This document shows, in pieces, positions 11,120 to 22,273 of a stretch of 64,000 nucleotides of DNA. The notes below the pieces were generated by a model that was not told where the DNA came from, made no database searches, and was given only the letters and a program-made list of their open reading frames with translations. A program made the translations under genes and the position numbers. Origin of the DNA: Blastocladiella emersonii ATCC 22665 (taxonomy: Eukaryota > Blastocladiomycota > Blastocladiomycetes > Blastocladiales > Blastocladiaceae); NCBI GenBank assembly GCA_025594325.1, contig JANHCV010000001.1:124001-188000 (forward strand), written 5' to 3'. How positions within the stretch are numbered: the first letter of the stretch is position 1; each line of letters begins with the position of its first letter.

Positions 11120-11722
11120 ATGGTGGCTCAAGTTGTGGTGGCTCAGCCGCGATCACCTCTCCCTCCATCAACCATCGAAAATCTTGACCTCCGCCCGCTG
11201 CAGTACCCCGATCGCGCTGCAAACTTGTGCTCGCGCGATAACCGGTTTGGCGAGCACACGGTCGACGCACTCAAGTTCCTCGGCTACGATCCGGCCACCA
11301 GGACGGCCGTCGCTGAGATCGAGCTGACCAAGAAGCGTGTGGTACGCACCTGCCCCCCGCGCCAACGGCGACACTCCTCACACTGCTGATCACGAACCGT
11401 ACACCAGAACATCTGGGACACGGCGCACGGCGGCTTCCTCGCGACGTTGCTGGATCTGGTGACGAGCGTCGCAGTCCTGGAGAGCGGCCATCCAAACTCT
11501 GGCGTGAGCGTCGACATCGCCATCTCCTACCTCAGCGCAGCCCCGCTCGGGTCCACGTTACGCATCGCGGCCGAGGTCGAGCGCGTCGGCGCCAGCGTCG
11601 CCTATACCAACTGCAAAATCACGGACGCAGCCACTGGCGAAGTCGTCGCGGCCGGCCGACAGACAAAGTTCGTTGGCGGAGCATACGCCGGGCGCGCGAT
11701 GCCGAGCCCAGCCAAGCTGTGA
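11120..11722 (+). CDS. Hot-dog-fold acyl-CoA thioesterase (ACOT13/4HBT type)
   Basis: Exons 11120-11341 and 11408-11722 give 178 residues. The 4HBT hot-dog domain shows NIWDTAHGGFLATLLDLV directly after the splice. This is the HGG turn and following helix carrying the conserved Asp of ACOT13-like thioesterases. It is followed by the strand SVDIAISYLSAAPLGS and a second strand with GEVVAAGRQTKF. Such enzymes hydrolyse medium to long acyl-CoA, commonly in mitochondria. No clear targeting peptide is seen at the N-terminus. The start is the ATG following the in-frame stop-containing AMSH 3' flank, giving a family-typical length. The substrate cannot be told from sequence. Confidence 0.85.
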
Positions 11723-11981
11723 TAAAGTGGTCGATATATTGCGTGGTGAATCATGTGATGTGTTGCGAGGTGAGCGGGCAGGTCGAGGCGTGGTCGAGGC
11801 CGCGCGACCGAGCAAACCCGTCTGCCGCGCCTGCCCTCCTCCCGCTTCCCTGACTCTCCGCGCGCCCTTCAGAGGTAGGACGTCCTCCATGCAACAAACG
11901 AACGGGAAGTGGCCGCAATGAAGCTCACGTCCTAACTCTTCAACGGACAACAGCCTGACTGGATCAGCGAGGATAGCAGCC

Positions 11982-13409
11982 ATGTTCGCGTCGACCGCCT
12001 CTGCATCTGCCTCGCTCGCCCGCCGGGCGGCCCTGCGCTCCCCGTCCCTCGTGGCCGCGCGCCGCACGTTGTCGAGCGACTCGACTGCCGCCGCCGCCGC
12101 CGCGCCGTGGGTCGCGGGTGCCAAGACGGCAGCGGGCGTGGTCGGGCTCGGGCTGTTTGCCGTGTACGCCATGGATTCTCGCGCCGGGCTGCACAAGCTG
12201 GTGACTATGCCGCTGGTGCGCGCGTGCATCGATCCCGAGGTCAGCCATACGCTCTCCGTCAGGCTCGCCAAATGGGGGCTCGCGCCGCGCGACCGGCAGC
12301 CCGACGACAAGGCCCTCGAGACGACGCTGTGGGGGAAGCGCATTGCGAACCCCGTGGGCCTGGCCGCCGGCTTCGACAAGCACGCCGAGTGCATTGACGG
12401 CATGATGGACATGGGCTTTGCGACCGTCGAGATCGGCTCCGTCACGCCCAAGCCTCAGGTACGAGACCCGTGAGTCTACACCTGCCGACGACGCAGGCGC
12501 CAGAGTACTTGGCTAACGAGAGCACGGTAGCCCGGCAACCCGAAGCCGCGCGTGTTCCGCCTGCCCGAGGACGGCGCCGTCATCAACCGGTACGGCTTCA
12601 ACTCGGACGGCCACCAGATTGTGCTCCAGCGCCTGCAGCAGCGCGTGCGCTCGCACCGCTTCCACCACTCGGACGACGCGGCGGCCACCGAGGAGCCCCG
12701 CAAGTCGCTCTGCGCCGGCCGCCTGCTCGGCGTCAACCTCGGCAAGAACAAGTCGTCGGCGGCCGAGTCGCACGACGACTACGTGCGCGGCGTCCGCCTC
12801 TTTGCGCGCGAGGCCGACTACCTCGTGGTCAACGTGTCGTCGCCCAACACGCCCGGGCTGCGCGCCCTGCAGCGGCGGTCGGTCCTACGCGAGCTTATGC
12901 AGGCCGTGGTGGACGAGCGCAACGCCACGGGCGCCAAGACGCCCATCTGCGTCAAGATTGCCCCGGACATGACGGACGCCGAGCTCGCCGACGTGGCGGC
13001 TGTGGCGCTCGAGACGGGCATCGACGGGCTCATCGTGTCCAACACGACGGTGCAGCGGCCCGCCCACCTCAAGTCCGAGCCCGACCTCGTCAACCAGGCG
13101 GGCGGACTCTCGGGCGCGCCCGTGTTTCCGCTCGGCCTGCGCGCCGTGGCCGCGGTCCGCCGCGAGGTCGGCGACAAGCTCCCGATCATCGGGTGCGGCG
13201 GCATCCGCACCGCCCGCGAGGCCCTCGCTTACGCACGCGCCGGCGCCAAGACGGTCCAGCTGTACACTGGGCTTGCCCTCGACGGGCCAGGCGTTGTGGC
13301 CGACGTGAAGGACGGTGTCGCGCGCTACCTCAACACACACGGGCTCGTCTGGGACGACGTGGTCGGCGCCGACGCGCGCGGCGTCAAGCTACCCGAGTAC
13401 CGCGACTGA
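11982..13409 (+). CDS. Dihydroorotate dehydrogenase, class 2, mitochondrial
   Basis: Oxidises dihydroorotate to orotate with quinone as acceptor, the fourth step of UMP synthesis. Exons 11982-12458 and 12531-13409 give 451 residues. The N-terminus is Ala/Ser/Arg-rich without acidic residues over about 35 residues (mitochondrial presequence). A membrane segment follows (GVVGLGLFAVYAM). Family motifs include NPVGLAAGFDKHAECIDGM, VNRYGFN-like INRYGFNSDG, GVNLGKNK, VNVSSPNTPGLR with the class-2 catalytic serine, VSNTTVQRP, GGLSGAP, and IGCGGIRTAREAL plus QLYTGLALDGPG for FMN phosphate. The serine base and the membrane N-terminus mark the quinone-linked mitochondrial enzyme rather than the cytosolic fumarate-linked one of budding yeast. 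The intron has a GGCTAACG branch site. Confidence 0.96.
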
Positions 13410-13452
13410 CGGCCTACTCTCTGCGCCAGCGGCGACGACGTGAGCGTGTCGA

Positions 13453-13460
13453 TATAAATA
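13453..13460 (+). promoter_or_regulatory. TATA-like element upstream of the TFIIIC gene
   Basis: The octamer tataaata lies 216 bp before the chosen TFIIIC start and 111 bp before an alternative in-frame ATG at 13564. It is one of very few TATA matches in this GC-rich window. It also lies 44 bp past the DHODH stop, so a role in DHODH 3'-end formation is the alternative. Confidence 0.4.
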
Positions 13461-13668
13461 CAGGCGGATTGATTGCAACCTTGGATTTGAGCAGGGGCGG
13501 GGGCAAGTGAGGCCCGCTCTGCGTGGCGACCGAGCCACGTGCAGCCGACGCACTCGGGGCGCCATGCAGCACGCGTCGCCCCTCGTGCGCGCACCGAGGT
13601 GCTTCCATGTCAACCGCAGCGACGAGGACGTCGCAGACGACGCAGCTACGAATCACGCACCCACTGCA

Positions 13669-16600
13669 ATGGCACCAACCACCCGCAGATCGACGCGCGG
13701 CGCGGCGGCCAAGGCGGCGGCGGCCGTCTCCGCCGCCGTTGCCGCCACGGCCGCTCCGTCATCGCCCCCGCCCGCGCAGCGCCATCGCGCCCAGCTCGGC
13801 ATGGAGTGGTCCGACTCGGAGGAGCCACCGCCGACCGCCGAGGCCGCATCCGCTTCCCGGGCGCGCCGGCACGGCGACTCGGACATGGAGTTTGACGACG
13901 ACGACGACACGGACGGCGAGTACCGCGACCTCAACGACGTCGACGAGGAGGACATGGAGGTCGACCCTGCGCCCACCGCTGCGCCTGGTCCCGCCCCCAA
14001 GCTCAAGGCCAAGCACAAGCTGAACCCGCCCCACCCGCCGCAGAACTACCTCCAGCAACAGCAGCGCCTTTCGGGTATGCCGTACCACGGCTACCTGCCG
14101 CCCATCGACCCGATCCAGCAGGAGCTCGAAGCGTCCCTGTTCGGCCTGGCCATGAGCGACAGCGACGACGACGACGTGATCGCGCAAGACGCCGCCGAGT
14201 TCGCCGCCTTCAACGAGGAGCACGACGCCGCCATGGCGGCCGCTTTCCTCGACCCGACCTCCGCTGCTGCCGCCGCCGCCGCCGCGAGCGACCCGGCCGC
14301 CTGGATTCTCGGCGCCGACGCGGGGTTCGCCACCCGCCTGCACCAGCAGCCGCCCGGGTCCACCATGGCGCCCATTGGCGGCGGTTACCCCGGCGGTTTT
14401 GTTCCACCGTCGACCGACGGGCCCGAGGGCGACCTCGACGCCCACTACAACTTTGCCAACCCGGACCTCCGCCGCCTCATCTTCCCGGGCACCATGCCGC
14501 CACCTGCCCCCGTCGCCGCCGGCCCGCGCGCAGGTCCCGGACGTCGCTACCGGACCATCTCCATGGACGGCGCTAGCAGCGACGCGGGTATGCTACTCTC
14601 GCCGACGGGCTCCGCGTTTGCGTTGGGCGGCTCGGGTGGTGCCAAGGATGCAGCAGCAGCAGCAGCGGCGGCGGCAGCTACCACCGCCATGGGCCACAGG
14701 CCCGACGATTTCTTCCCCGCAGCCGACGAGGACGAGGACGAGAGTGGTGACAGCATGGACGACCAGGAGGAGTACGAGGAAGTGCACCGCGACTCGCTGC
14801 GCGCGCGCTCGGGCGTCGGCAAGATCCGCAGTCGTCGGTCCGGCACGCGGCGCCGGCGCAATGACCCCAACGCCGCCGAGCCCGTCCGACAGCACATCGC
14901 CAACGCGCAGTCGTACTACATTGATCAAGATTTCGAGGCGGCAAACGCCGAGTGCCAGCAAGCCATCATGGTCGAGCCGCGTGCCGACGCGGCCTACCGG
15001 ACGCTCGGGCTCATCGCCGAGGTTCACCATGACTACCGGCGCGCCCTCACCATGTACATGATCATGGCGCACCTGATCCCGCGCGACTACGACATGTGGC
15101 GCCGGCTTGCCGTGTTTGCGCGCCAGTACGGGACCGAGCGCGAGCAGTTTCACTGCTACCGAAAGGCCATGTCGGCCGAGCCGCGCGACACGCTCGTCCC
15201 GTGGAAGCTGATCAACATGTACGAGGCCAAGGGCCAACTCTCCCCGCAGGTCGACCTGTACCGCCACCTGCTGCGCCACCTCGACCACAACATGCTCCTC
15301 GTGCGCGACGTGGTGCGCATCCTCGGCCAGAAGGGCGGCAAGAACCACCGCGCCGAGGCCGCTGATCTGTGGGCTGGCGCCCTCGCCCACCACGCGCGCG
15401 GCAAGTTCAAGCACCCGTGGGTCCCGCCGACCGACTCGGAGCTGCGCGAGATTGTGGTCCCGAGCTCCGACACGTTCCTCGGCCGCGTACACTACACCAA
15501 GCGCCTCGCCGCTGCTGTCGAGGGCGTGCCCGCGACCGCCGAAAACGGCGCATGCTGCGTGCATGACCTGTACTGGGCCGCTGAGCTGATGCTCGACCTC
15601 GGGCGCTACGCGCGGCTCGCTGTCCTCATCAAGCGCGTGCTGCGGTTCCTGCAGGGCCGCCACACCGAGGTGTGGGCCGACGACGAGGCCGCGGGCATGC
15701 CCGCCGACGACACCGAGTACGACCCGGTCGCGTTCCCGCGCCCGCCGCTCGAGGATGGCGCACCCGACGGGCTCTCCGGGATGCCGCTCGAGCTCCGTGT
15801 CATGCTCGGCGTGTGTCGCCTCCACCTCCGCCAGCCCGACCTCGCCAAGCTTCACTTTGGCGTGCTTCGCGACCATTTCTCGATCGAGGACCACGAGGAA
15901 CTGTACGACCTCATGTGGCAGGCGTACCTCGACACCAACATGTACGCCGAGGCGATTCCCGTGTTCGACGAGGCCCTGGCGCGCCTCGCTGCGAGCGATG
16001 CCGCCCTCACCAACAACCCGCCCATCGAGGAGCCCGACACCGAGGAGGCGGCCGAGGCCAAGGCCGAGGCCGACGAGGACCTGCGCCAACTGCGGCAGTT
16101 CACGCGCTCCACGCTGCACTTCAAGCGCGGGCAGTGTCTCGTCCGCCTCGGTGACCTCGCCGGTGCCATTGCCGAGATGGAGGCGTCGCTCGAGCTCAAC
16201 CGCACCGCGCTCGAGCCGCGCGAGGAGCTCGCGAACCTGTACAAGCTCGACGGCCGCGAACACCTCGCCTTCGAGCTGCTCACGGAGGCCGAATCGCTGT
16301 TCGACAACCGCGAGAACGACTCGGTCCTGTTTGCGCGGCGTAGTGACGCCCGTGGTTCGCGGCGCCGTGGGGGCGCCGGGCGGTACCACGACCGCGCGGG
16401 CGCCCAGTCCGCAGCGGGCGAGGCCGAGGCGGTGCGCGGCATGGGCGCGCTCCTTCTTGACAACGAACGGCAGCCGATCAAGTCGGAGCGCGAGCGGCTG
16501 GCGACGCGGTCGACGCGCAAGTCGGCGCTCGCGGCCAAGGAGCACGAGATCCGCGTCAAGTTCGACAAGCTCAAGCTCGTCGGCGACCGGTTCGACCAGC

Positions 16601-17948
16601 TCGACAACGAGCGCCGCAGCAACTACCTCCTCACGGCCGCGTCGCTCTTCGACACGCTCCGCAACACGGCCGCCTTCTACCCGTCCGACCGCACCGTGAC
16701 GTTTGCCGGTGTCGACGCCAACGGCCGCATCCGCAACACCAAGATCAACAAGCTGCGCCTCGTCGACGAAGCCGAGTTCCACACGGTCGAGCGCCGCATG
16801 TTTCTTGGTACGTTGCGGCTCACGGTTGGTTGCAAACGAGGAGGTGCGGACTGGGGCTGACATTCGGTTGAACGTGTAGCGCCCCGCGCCAACTACGACC
16901 CCAAGGACCTGGAAAAGTACAACCAGGAGAAGCATAAGATTGCCTTCGCTAACTCGTACCTCGGTTTCTCGCTCGACGATTGGTACGAGCAGCTGATTCG
17001 GGTACGCGTCGCCTCCGCTTGCGCACCGTGCGTGTGCGCCACGAGGACTGACACATCGCATCCGCCGTTCGCATTCGCATCTAGTACTGCGTCGCCCTGG
17101 TCAAGAACCACCAGTCGGACCGCGCGTTCGACGTGCTCCATTCCATGGCCACCGCCAACATCTTCTGGCACGACAACGGCAAGATGCTCCGCATGCACGT
17201 CGTGGGCGTCTCGCTCGCGGTGGCCAGCCAGCGGCCGAGCCAGGCGGCGCAGTACTGCCGCTGGCTCATCAACAACCACCCGTACTCGGCCAACGTGTAC
17301 CGCGTGTACACGCTTGCCATGTCGGCGGGCACGCGCGACCGGCTCGCGTTCGCGTCGACCAACTGCCAGAAGTTCTTCAAGCGCACGCTGCTGCAGCGGT
17401 TCGCAGGCCCGATCCGCAAGCACATGACGCCGGCCGAGGTCGAGGCGCACGGGCACCACCCGGCGGTCCCCGTCCACGACGAGCCCGAGCTGGTGTGGAC
17501 GGCCAAGCCCCTGCTGCTCACGCTGTATGGGCACATCCTGTCGTGTGCGGCGAGCTACCTCCCCGCGGTCGCGCACTACCTGCGCGCCTACGCGCTCTCG
17601 CCCGAGGACGCCATGCTCAACCTGTCACTCGGGATCGCGTTCCTGCACCGCGCCATGCAGCGCAAGTCGGACAACCGGCACCTGCAGGTCGCGCAGGGGC
17701 TCGCGTTCCTGTTCCGCTACGCCGAGTTTGCCAAGCACCCCAAGACGCTCGTCTACTACAACCTCGGGCGCGGGTTCCACCAGATCGGGCTCATGCCGCT
17801 CGCCGTCCGGTACTACCGCTTTGCGCTCGAGGGGCGCGACGACGAGCGGTACCTCCGCGAGGTGGCCTACAACCTCGTCCTCGTCTACGTGCACAGCAAC
17901 TCGCCGCACCTCGCGCGTCGCGTCATGAAGGAGTACCTCGCCGTGTGA
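13669..17948 (+). CDS. TFIIIC TPR subunit (Tfc4/tau131, human GTF3C3 homologue)
   Basis: Subunit of the RNA polymerase III factor TFIIIC that bridges the DNA-bound factor to TFIIIB. Exons 13669-16807, 16880-17001 and 17085-17948 give 1374 residues, longer than the roughly 900-1025 usual. The N-terminal 400 residues are acidic and low complexity (runs of Asp, Ala and Gly). A basic stretch before residue 400 (RRSGTRRRR) is followed by the first TPR block from about residue 405 (AQSYYIDQDFEAANAECQQA), including FARQYGTEREQFHCYRKAMS. The second TPR block runs to the C-terminus (LSLGIAFLHRAMQRKSDNRH, YYNLGRGFHQIGL). Both late introns are confirmed by phase. An in-frame ATG at 13564 would add 35 residues; I chose 13669 for its better context. 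Confidence 0.88.
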
Positions 17949-18157
17949 TGATGGGATGATATATCGAAGTTGAGATCACGTAAACGACTTGCTGGCGAGT
18001 CAGGGAGCGTCGTGGTCAAGGTCGTGGCCGTGGACCCCGAGCTGGCCCTCGAGTGGCTCGGCCAGCGGCCGGTGGCCAGCGCCGCGCTTCTCCTACGCAA
18101 CGTTCCCGCTACCTTGCTTCTGCCAATCACTGCATGCAACCCAACGCATCAACCACC

Positions 18158-19515
18158 ATGTCATCAGCAACCCCGCCATCGTTCATCGGCACCCTGTCCG
18201 TGCACGTTGTCCGCGCGCGCGAGCTCGGGAAGCGGTACAACGCCAAGATGCCGTTCAAGATGTTCCGCATGGATCCGTACGCCGTGGTGTCGCTCGTGCA
18301 GGGCGACGAGCGGCGCACGCAGCCGTGCATGGCCGGCGGCCGCACGCCGTCGTGGGAGCGCGAGGCACCCATGACCTTCACGGTCCCCGCCCACGCGCGG
18401 CCCGTGCTGCAGGTCGACGTGCGCGACAGCAGGGCCATGGGCGAGGACCGCATCCTCGGCCGCGCAGCAGTCCCCGTCGCCGAAGTCGTACGCGGCAAAC
18501 AGACCGAGCTGCTCGAGTGGCACCCGCTTGTCGCGGTCAAGGACGGCTCGCCCGCTGGTGAGGTGTGCGTCAAGGTGTCATTTGAATCAGCAGTACGTCA
18601 ATGCGGCCGCCCCGCCTCGCCTCGCCCTCGCCCTCGCCCTCGCCCGCTTCAAACCTCCCGCTGATCGATGACGTGTAGGCCAAGAGCACGGTTGTTGTCA
18701 GCTTTGCGCAATCGCCGTCCTCCACCTCGACTGCGGCTGCGACTACGGCCACGCCGACGACCGCCGCACCACGGCCGCCCGCGCAGACGTACATGGACCA
18801 GGTGGCGCCCGTCGCGCAGTGCCCGCAGGACCAGCTCGACGTGTATTCCACCATGAGGACTGCACTGTCCGGTTCCTCGTTGTCGCAGCAGGCGTCCACC
18901 ACGGGTTACGGCAGCCTGCCGTACTCCCACGCTATCCCTTCGCCGCTCCCCTCACCGCACCAACATCCGTTCGCGTCGCCCATGAGCCACACGGGTGGGT
19001 CTGCGGTGAGCTCGCACTGCTCGGAATACGCGCCCGCCGCGATGCCAACGCCTGGCGCGTTCCCAGCGCTTCCGCCGCTGCCAGCTGGGGTCCCGCAGGC
19101 ACACGTGCCCGCACACCACGGGAGCGTGTCGATGCCGACGCCGCAGCCGCCGTCGCGGCACGGGAGCGTGTCGATGCCCATGCCGCAGCTGCCGTCGAGG
19201 CAGGGAAGCCTCGCGATGCCGGTCCCAGCGCCGACGGACAGCATGTCGCCCATGGGTGTCCTGATCGCGCCGCCGCAGATTTTGGCGGCGTATCCCGCCA
19301 CCATGTGCGTGCCGCCGGTCGCGACGCCAGTTCCGCCGCCGCCCGTGGGGCAGCGACCTGTCAGCGTCATGGTGCCCCATCATCTTCCGCCGCAGCTTCC
19401 TCCGCAGGCGCCGCAAATGCCGGTGCCGCGGCCAGTGAGCGTGGCGGTATCGTACCCGCAGCAGCCGTACCCGCAACAAGCGCAAGTTCAGTACGCGAAC
19501 GGGGCGTGGTGGTAG
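18158..19515 (+). CDS. C2-domain protein with Pro/Met-rich tail
   Basis: Exons 18158-18592 and 18679-19515 give 423 residues. Residues about 8-135 form one C2 domain: IGTLSVHVVRARELGKR, MDPYAVVSLVQGDERR, WEREAPMTFTVP, and a closing strand with GEVCVKVSFES. Such domains bind phospholipid, often with calcium. Several calcium-ligand Asp positions are not obviously all present, so calcium dependence is unclear. The tail is Pro/Met/Gln/His-rich and disordered, with three copies of a repeat near residues 290-335 (HGSVSMPTPQPPSRHGSVSM, then RQGSLAMPVP). It resembles fungal single-C2 proteins of unknown role. An in-frame ATG at 18134 could add 8 residues. Confidence 0.75.
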
Positions 19516-19578
19516 CCGAGGAGACGAGAAAGCCATTGTCCAGCGTTGCGCGCCAAAGTGTTTATCACAGTAGAAGTG

Positions 19579-20651
19579 TTACAAAAAGTCGTCGTCGTCG
19601 CTGGAGCTCGACTCGATTGGTTTGATGGCGGGAATCGTTGAGAGTGCGGCGGCGGCGGCGGGAGCGGCGTTTCGCTTGCCGCGGACCTTGCCGGGGTGGG
19701 TCTTGCCGCGCTTAGAGGCCTCGAAAGGGCCAGCGGACTTCGCAGCGGCGGCGGCGGCAGCGGCGGTGGCGGTGCGGTCGGCAGCGAAGGTGGCAAGCGC
19801 GCCCGTGAGGTGGTCGTTGCGTCGTGCGAGGAGCTGGCGTGGGGCAAGGGCAGTTGTTAGACGCGATCACGAGTGCGAGTGAGGAGGAGTCGCGGTGGTA
19901 CCTTGACGTCGTCGGCCGAGATGGTGGTCCTGCTGCGGTGCCTGAAGGGGACGCGCGAATCGTGAGTTTGCTGCATGCGATCGCGACAAAGGAGACATCA
20001 AGCACTTGGCAAACGCGTGGACGTCGCGAGCCCAGAGCTCTGGCAGAGGGGAAGAAAGCGTCAGCGTGCGTTGGAGTAGGCGACAGGTACTCCACGCGTA
20101 CCAAGTTGGGCAAACACGACCTGCGAGACGGCGGCAATGAATGGTTTGGGGATCCGGGCGTCCATCTGCGACTCTTCGCGGAGAGCCACGTTGCCCGTTG
20201 CGTAGTGCACGGCCTTGCGCAGGGCTTCGAGCTTTTCAGCACGGGCGGCGGTGGCCTCGGCGTCCCCGGCGTCGCCGTCGTCGAGATCGCCGAGCCCGTC
20301 GAGGATCTCGGCCTCGTTGAGCGACAGGTCGGGGGCCACGGTCTCGCCGTCCAGCTCGCGCGGCGTTGCGGAAGCAGAGCTCGGGGCGGCCCTGGACGCG
20401 CGAGGCCGTACGCGAGTCCTGGACGGGCCGGTTGCGCTGCTCCCGTCGTCGCTGCTGTCGTTCAGAGAATCGACGCGGACGCGCTTGCGCTGCGCCGGGG
20501 CGGGAGGAGGAGGCAGAGCGGACAGCGGGGCCGCGGCGTCGCTGCCGTCGGGGTCCACGCCGTCGAGGTCGAAGGGCTCGTCGACGATGCGGGCGCGGCG
20601 CCACGCGGGGATGCCGGGCTCGCGGAACCGGAACTCTTCGTCGCTATCCAT
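19579..20651 (-). CDS. Histone-fold protein MHF1/CENP-S with acidic N-terminal extension
   Basis: Component of the MHF complex that acts with FANCM helicase at stalled forks and, with CENP-T/W/X, at the kinetochore. Exons 20651-20102, 20039-20006, 19941-19902 and 19833-19579 give 292 residues. After splicing, the histone fold reads ALRKAVHYATGNVALREES, IPKPFIAAVSQVVFAQLELW, VHAFAKHRSRTTISADDVK and LLARRNDHLTGALA. These match CENP-S helices in order, and all three intron phases agree. The extension before the fold, about 135 residues, is acidic and disordered (DSDEEFRFREPGIPAWRRAR at the start) and is absent from most CENP-S proteins. The C-terminus is basic, then ends in SSSSDDDDFL. It is divergent from the Rab7 gene. 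Confidence 0.88.
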
Positions 20652-21183
20652 TGCATGCAGGGTGGGTTGTTGGTCGGTTGGGGCGGAGAGCGCGAGCGTG
20701 AGAGCGTGAGTCCCTCGCGACGTGAGTCCCTCGCGACCGAGGCGGCCGTCGCGTCGCGCGCGGCGTGCCGGTCACGTGGCAGGGCGCCGCCGCGTTTTTC
20801 TTGCTCAGCCAGCTGCCCGCCGCGCCGACCGCTCCCATCGGCGCGCGCCCCCGCTCTCCCCGCCCCGAAGCCCTGCCCGAAGCCCGCACCGCGACGCGCC
20901 CGCCGCCCTGCAACGTAAGCTGACGAACGCATCGACACCCGCACCCTGTGCACCCGCCCGCGCTGCAACGTACGCGCCCGCGTCTGCGCCGCGCGCTCGC
21001 GTCGCGCAAACTCTACGGGGCCGCCCGCCCGCGTCACTCATCGCGCCGCAGCGACGTCGCCCCCGCAGACGGTGCGCCGTCGCGCCGCCCGAATGGAATG
21101 CTGACGCGTCGACCTGCGCGCGCCGCTGGCTAGCCCGCCCAAAACCCGGCCCCCCCAAGCACCAACCCGTCCCGCCTGCAGCC
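20652..21183. other. Divergent promoter region, MHF1/Rab7
   Basis: 532 bp between opposite starts, strongly GC-rich. It contains a duplicated cgtgagtccctcgcga segment near 20706-20740. No gene or TATA box seen. Confidence 0.5.
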
Positions 21184-22034
21184 ATGGCACACCAGCCCAA
21201 GCGCAAGCTGATCCTCAAGGTCCTCATCCTGGGCGACTCGGGGTGCGCCGTCCCTGCCTCGCCGTCGCCGCCGCCGCCGCCCCACGTGCTGACTGCCCTC
21301 GCGCGCCCCGCCCGCCCCATCGCCTAGCGTCGGCAAGACCTCGCTCATGAACCAGTATGTCAACAAGCGCTTCTCCATGCAGTACAAGGCCACCATCGGC
21401 GCTGACTTCCTCACCAAGGAGCTCACCATCGGCGACGCCGTCGTGACGCTTCAGGTCCGTCTCCCGCAACCCGCCGCTCGCCTCGACTCCCGCCGACCAT
21501 CGCTAACCGGACCAACTTGCTACTCGCGTAGATGTGGGACACTGGTACTCCACCCTCCCGCACGGACCCACGCCTGCCCGCGCGCTCACACGCCGCACTC
21601 GTGTAGCCGGCCAGGAGCGCTTCCAGTCGCTCGGCGTCGCCTTCTACCGCGGCGCCGACTGCTGCGTCCTCACCTACGACGTGAGCAACGCAAAGTCGTT
21701 CGACGCCCTCTCGAGCTGGCGCGACGAGTTCCTGCAGCAGGGCTCCCCCGCCAACCCCGACGCCTTCCCCTTTGTCGTGCTCGGCAACAAGGTCGATGTC
21801 GAGGACTCCAAGCGCCAGGTCACCTTGCGCCGCGCCCAGGCCTGGTGCGCCGAGAAGGGCAACGTCCCGCACTTTGAGACCTCGGCCAAGGACGCCACCA
21901 ACGTCGAGGACGCCTTCCGCACCATTGCCGAGCTCGCCCTGAAGAACGTCTCGGACGACATCCCCTACGACTTCCCCGAGCCCATCCGGCTGGACGCCAA
22001 CGCCCGCGCCCAGGACGACGGCTGCGCGTGCTAG
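21184..22034 (+). CDS. Rab7/Ypt7 small GTPase
   Basis: Late-endosome and vacuole fusion GTPase. Exons 21184-21242, 21328-21454, 21532-21544 and 21607-22034 give 208 residues, the normal length. The P-loop is GDSGVGKTS (residues 17-25). Switch I carries the Rab7-specific [14 protein letters not shown]. Switch II is [14 protein letters not shown], assembled across a 13-nt third exon. Next come LGNKVDV and [12 protein letters not shown], and the C-terminal CAC is a double-geranylgeranylation site (Cys206, Cys208). Each splice is fixed by an invariant GTPase motif, so the gene model is firm. Donors here are GTGCGC, GTCCGT and GTACTC, less uniform than elsewhere in the window. Confidence 0.97.
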
Positions 22035-22273
22035 CCCCGTCGCCTCGCCTCGCGCCGGGCTCGTCGTGTTTCCCAGCCGCTTCTGCTGCTGCCGCAGTCG
22101 CTGCCGTCGCTGTCCCGCATGCTCATGCTGGCCCTCCTCCTTCCCATAGCCTCGACCCGGAGCACCCACCACCTACCCTCACGCCCTCTTGTTACGATTC
22201 GTTCCCTCGTACACGAACACAGTTCTCGTTTCTGACCATCAGCAACAGTGGATGATATTAACGAGTAACTGAA

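Noticed and set aside
14593-17061. 822-codon minus-strand frame opposite the TFIIIC subunit
   Set aside because: Crosses the introns of the real gene and has shadow composition; no start context or motif.
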